A DNA stretch of 64,000 nucleotides from Ustilago trichophora. Taxonomy: Eukaryota > Basidiomycota > Ustilaginomycetes > Ustilaginales > Ustilaginaceae. A program made the translations under genes and the position numbers. This document shows positions 63,040 to 64,000 of this stretch, one piece after another. Numbering within the stretch: the first letter of the stretch is position 1; every line of letters starts with the position of its first letter. The notes under the pieces are model-generated. The model worked only from the letters and a program-made list of their open reading frames with translations. It ran no database searches and was not told where the DNA came from. The stretch spans positions 1-64,000 of the forward strand of contig OOIN01000047.1 of the NCBI GenBank assembly GCA_900323505.1. Reading direction: 5' to 3'.

Positions 63040-63513
63040 GAATCAAGTGCAAGTACTGTACAGTACAGTACTGTACTGTTCAGAGTAGTTCGGTAGTGAG
63101 TGAATTCAGATGCCGGTTGCCGAGTTCCGATTCTGCCTCTCGAGATTGATAAGATTATGGCCACGATGCGTTTGGCATTTGACAAGAAAAAGACACACAT
63201 CTCATCGTCTCCAACGTCCTTGACAGAACGCACATTTGACAGCGTACAGTACACGTTGCCTGACATTGGTCCTGGCGGGAACAATGTCAGAGTAATGAAT
63301 TGATACCGCTCATAGTTCAACTCGATCCGCAAGAACCTCACTCTTTTTTCTGCACATTCTGTTCTCACTTTAGATACACCTCTGAGTCACAAGGGCAAGG
63401 TGCCATACAAGCAATGTCATTGCAGAGTCCGATCTTGCGTCGACAACAGGTCATACTTGATAACGAGCAGAATTTACAAAACAGTGGTGGATCACATCAA
63501 AGGCATTTCTGCT
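63040..63513. other. Intergenic
   Basis: Between the MaoC-like start and the end of the monooxygenase gene. No gene; contains the TACWG array and a further TACAGTA at 63245. Confidence 0.5.
63054..63078. repeat. Five tandem TACWG units
   Basis: TACTG, TACAG, TACAG, TACTG, TACTG stand head to tail 15 bp upstream of the MaoC-like ATG. Shorter versions occur at 3106, 44873 and 51619. Confidence 0.9.
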
Positions 63514-64000
63514 TCACTTCTGAGCCAAATATCGCTCCTTGACAAGCTCGAAATCCTTCTTACCTCTCGTGTAGAACATGACCTTGTCCGCAAACCATAC
63601 CACTGCAAGCAACCATGTCACACTGAATTTGCCCACCAATCTCCACACTGGATCCAACAACCATCTCGCAACCACACCTCTTTTGGCCAACCTATCCTTT
63701 CGGTACTCTGGCACGTCTCCCAGTCTCAACCAAGATGCGATGAGTTTGGCGTAGCTCCAACCTGCCTTTGCCGATGTATTGCTATACTCTAGATCCGACG
63801 CCAAAGGATGATCGGAGCGCCAAGCGAACGTCATTTGGAATCCGGGATACAGGGTTGAAACTCTACCGTTTGCATTCGTGTACCATCCGCTGCAACCTGA
63901 AGTGTAAATAAGATCGCGCATCTGATGTCTGATCATGGCATCTTCTTTCTCCTGCGCTTCTTCTTTGACGTCTATCGTTCTCCCCTTTGACCTTTCCAGC
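63514..64000 (-). CDS. Flavin monooxygenase (Baeyer-Villiger type), C-terminal part
   Basis: The frame is open from the right edge to a stop at 63514 (about 161 codons seen), so the 5' part lies outside the window. The visible end contains SGCSGWYTNANGRVSTLYPGF, here split as SGCSGWY and GRVSTLYPGFQMTF, the C-terminal signature of fungal FAD/NADPH-dependent monooxygenases of the Baeyer-Villiger/cyclohexanone type. It is followed by a hydrophobic anchor-like segment (FSVTWLLAVVWFADKVMFY). Such enzymes insert oxygen next to ketones or hydroxylate. The Rossmann domains cannot be inspected. Confidence 0.8.
   Translation of the reverse strand, partial: LERSKGRTIDVKEEAQEKEDAMIRHQMRDLIYTSGCSGWYTNANGRVSTLYPGFQMTFAWRSDHPLASDLEYSNTSAKAGWSYAKLIASWLRLGDVPEYRKDRLAKRGVVARWLLDPVWRLVGKFSVTWLLAVVWFADKVMFYTRGKKDFELVKERYLAQK

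Overview
The window looks like nuclear DNA of a smut fungus (Basidiomycota, Ustilaginales; Ustilago/Sporisorium/Moesziomyces-like). The reasons are a homeodomain protein resembling the smut mating-type protein bEast, a close relative of Candida (Moesziomyces) antarctica lipase A, compact mostly intron-poor genes with GT-AG introns of about 50-130 nt, and an intron-containing nuclear tRNA-Ala. No rRNA, CRISPR or prokaryotic operon structure is present. All assignments come from reading the sequence against remembered family motifs; no database search was run.

Region by region. 1-9 kb is decayed accessory DNA: an unrecognised gene cut by the left edge, a truncated bE-like homeodomain gene without a bW partner, a 470-bp MITE, an F-box gene copy with a damaged 5' end, and a dead Tc1/mariner/IS630 element whose ends match the MITE. 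9-24.6 kb is ordinary housekeeping DNA: a CDCA7-type zinc-finger protein, a MAPEG protein, a synaptobrevin with six exons, ferrochelatase, a UBE2W-like E2 head-to-head with a HUWE1/TOM1-type HECT ligase lacking the usual huge N-terminus, fructosamine-3-kinase with 3-nt and 8-nt exons, tRNA-Ala(UGC), and a secreted Gln/His/Pro-rich protein.

26.7-41.3 kb holds metabolic genes that fit together: a beta-lactamase-fold serine hydrolase, catalase-peroxidase, an amino acid/GABA/choline-type permease, a copper amine oxidase, an aldehyde dehydrogenase and an MFS transporter. Uptake of an amine, its oxidation to aldehyde + H2O2 + NH3, oxidation of the aldehyde and removal of H2O2 would form one pathway (inference). 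A secreted lipase follows at 43.2 kb.

44.9-51.4 kb is a nested transposon: a 504-bp MITE with CAGT termini and TA target site is split by a 5,976-bp PIF/Harbinger-type element (42-bp perfect inverted repeats, AGT target duplication). That element carries a Myb/SANT-like gene, a DDE transposase, an intron-containing captured fragment of the host replication gene MCM4, and inside the captured part a solo LTR with its own ATAGG duplication. 51.7-64 kb returns to host genes: a Zn2Cys6 transcription factor, the intact F-box paralog, a GH10 xylanase, a MaoC-like hotdog protein and the 3' end of a Baeyer-Villiger-type flavin monooxygenase running off the right edge.
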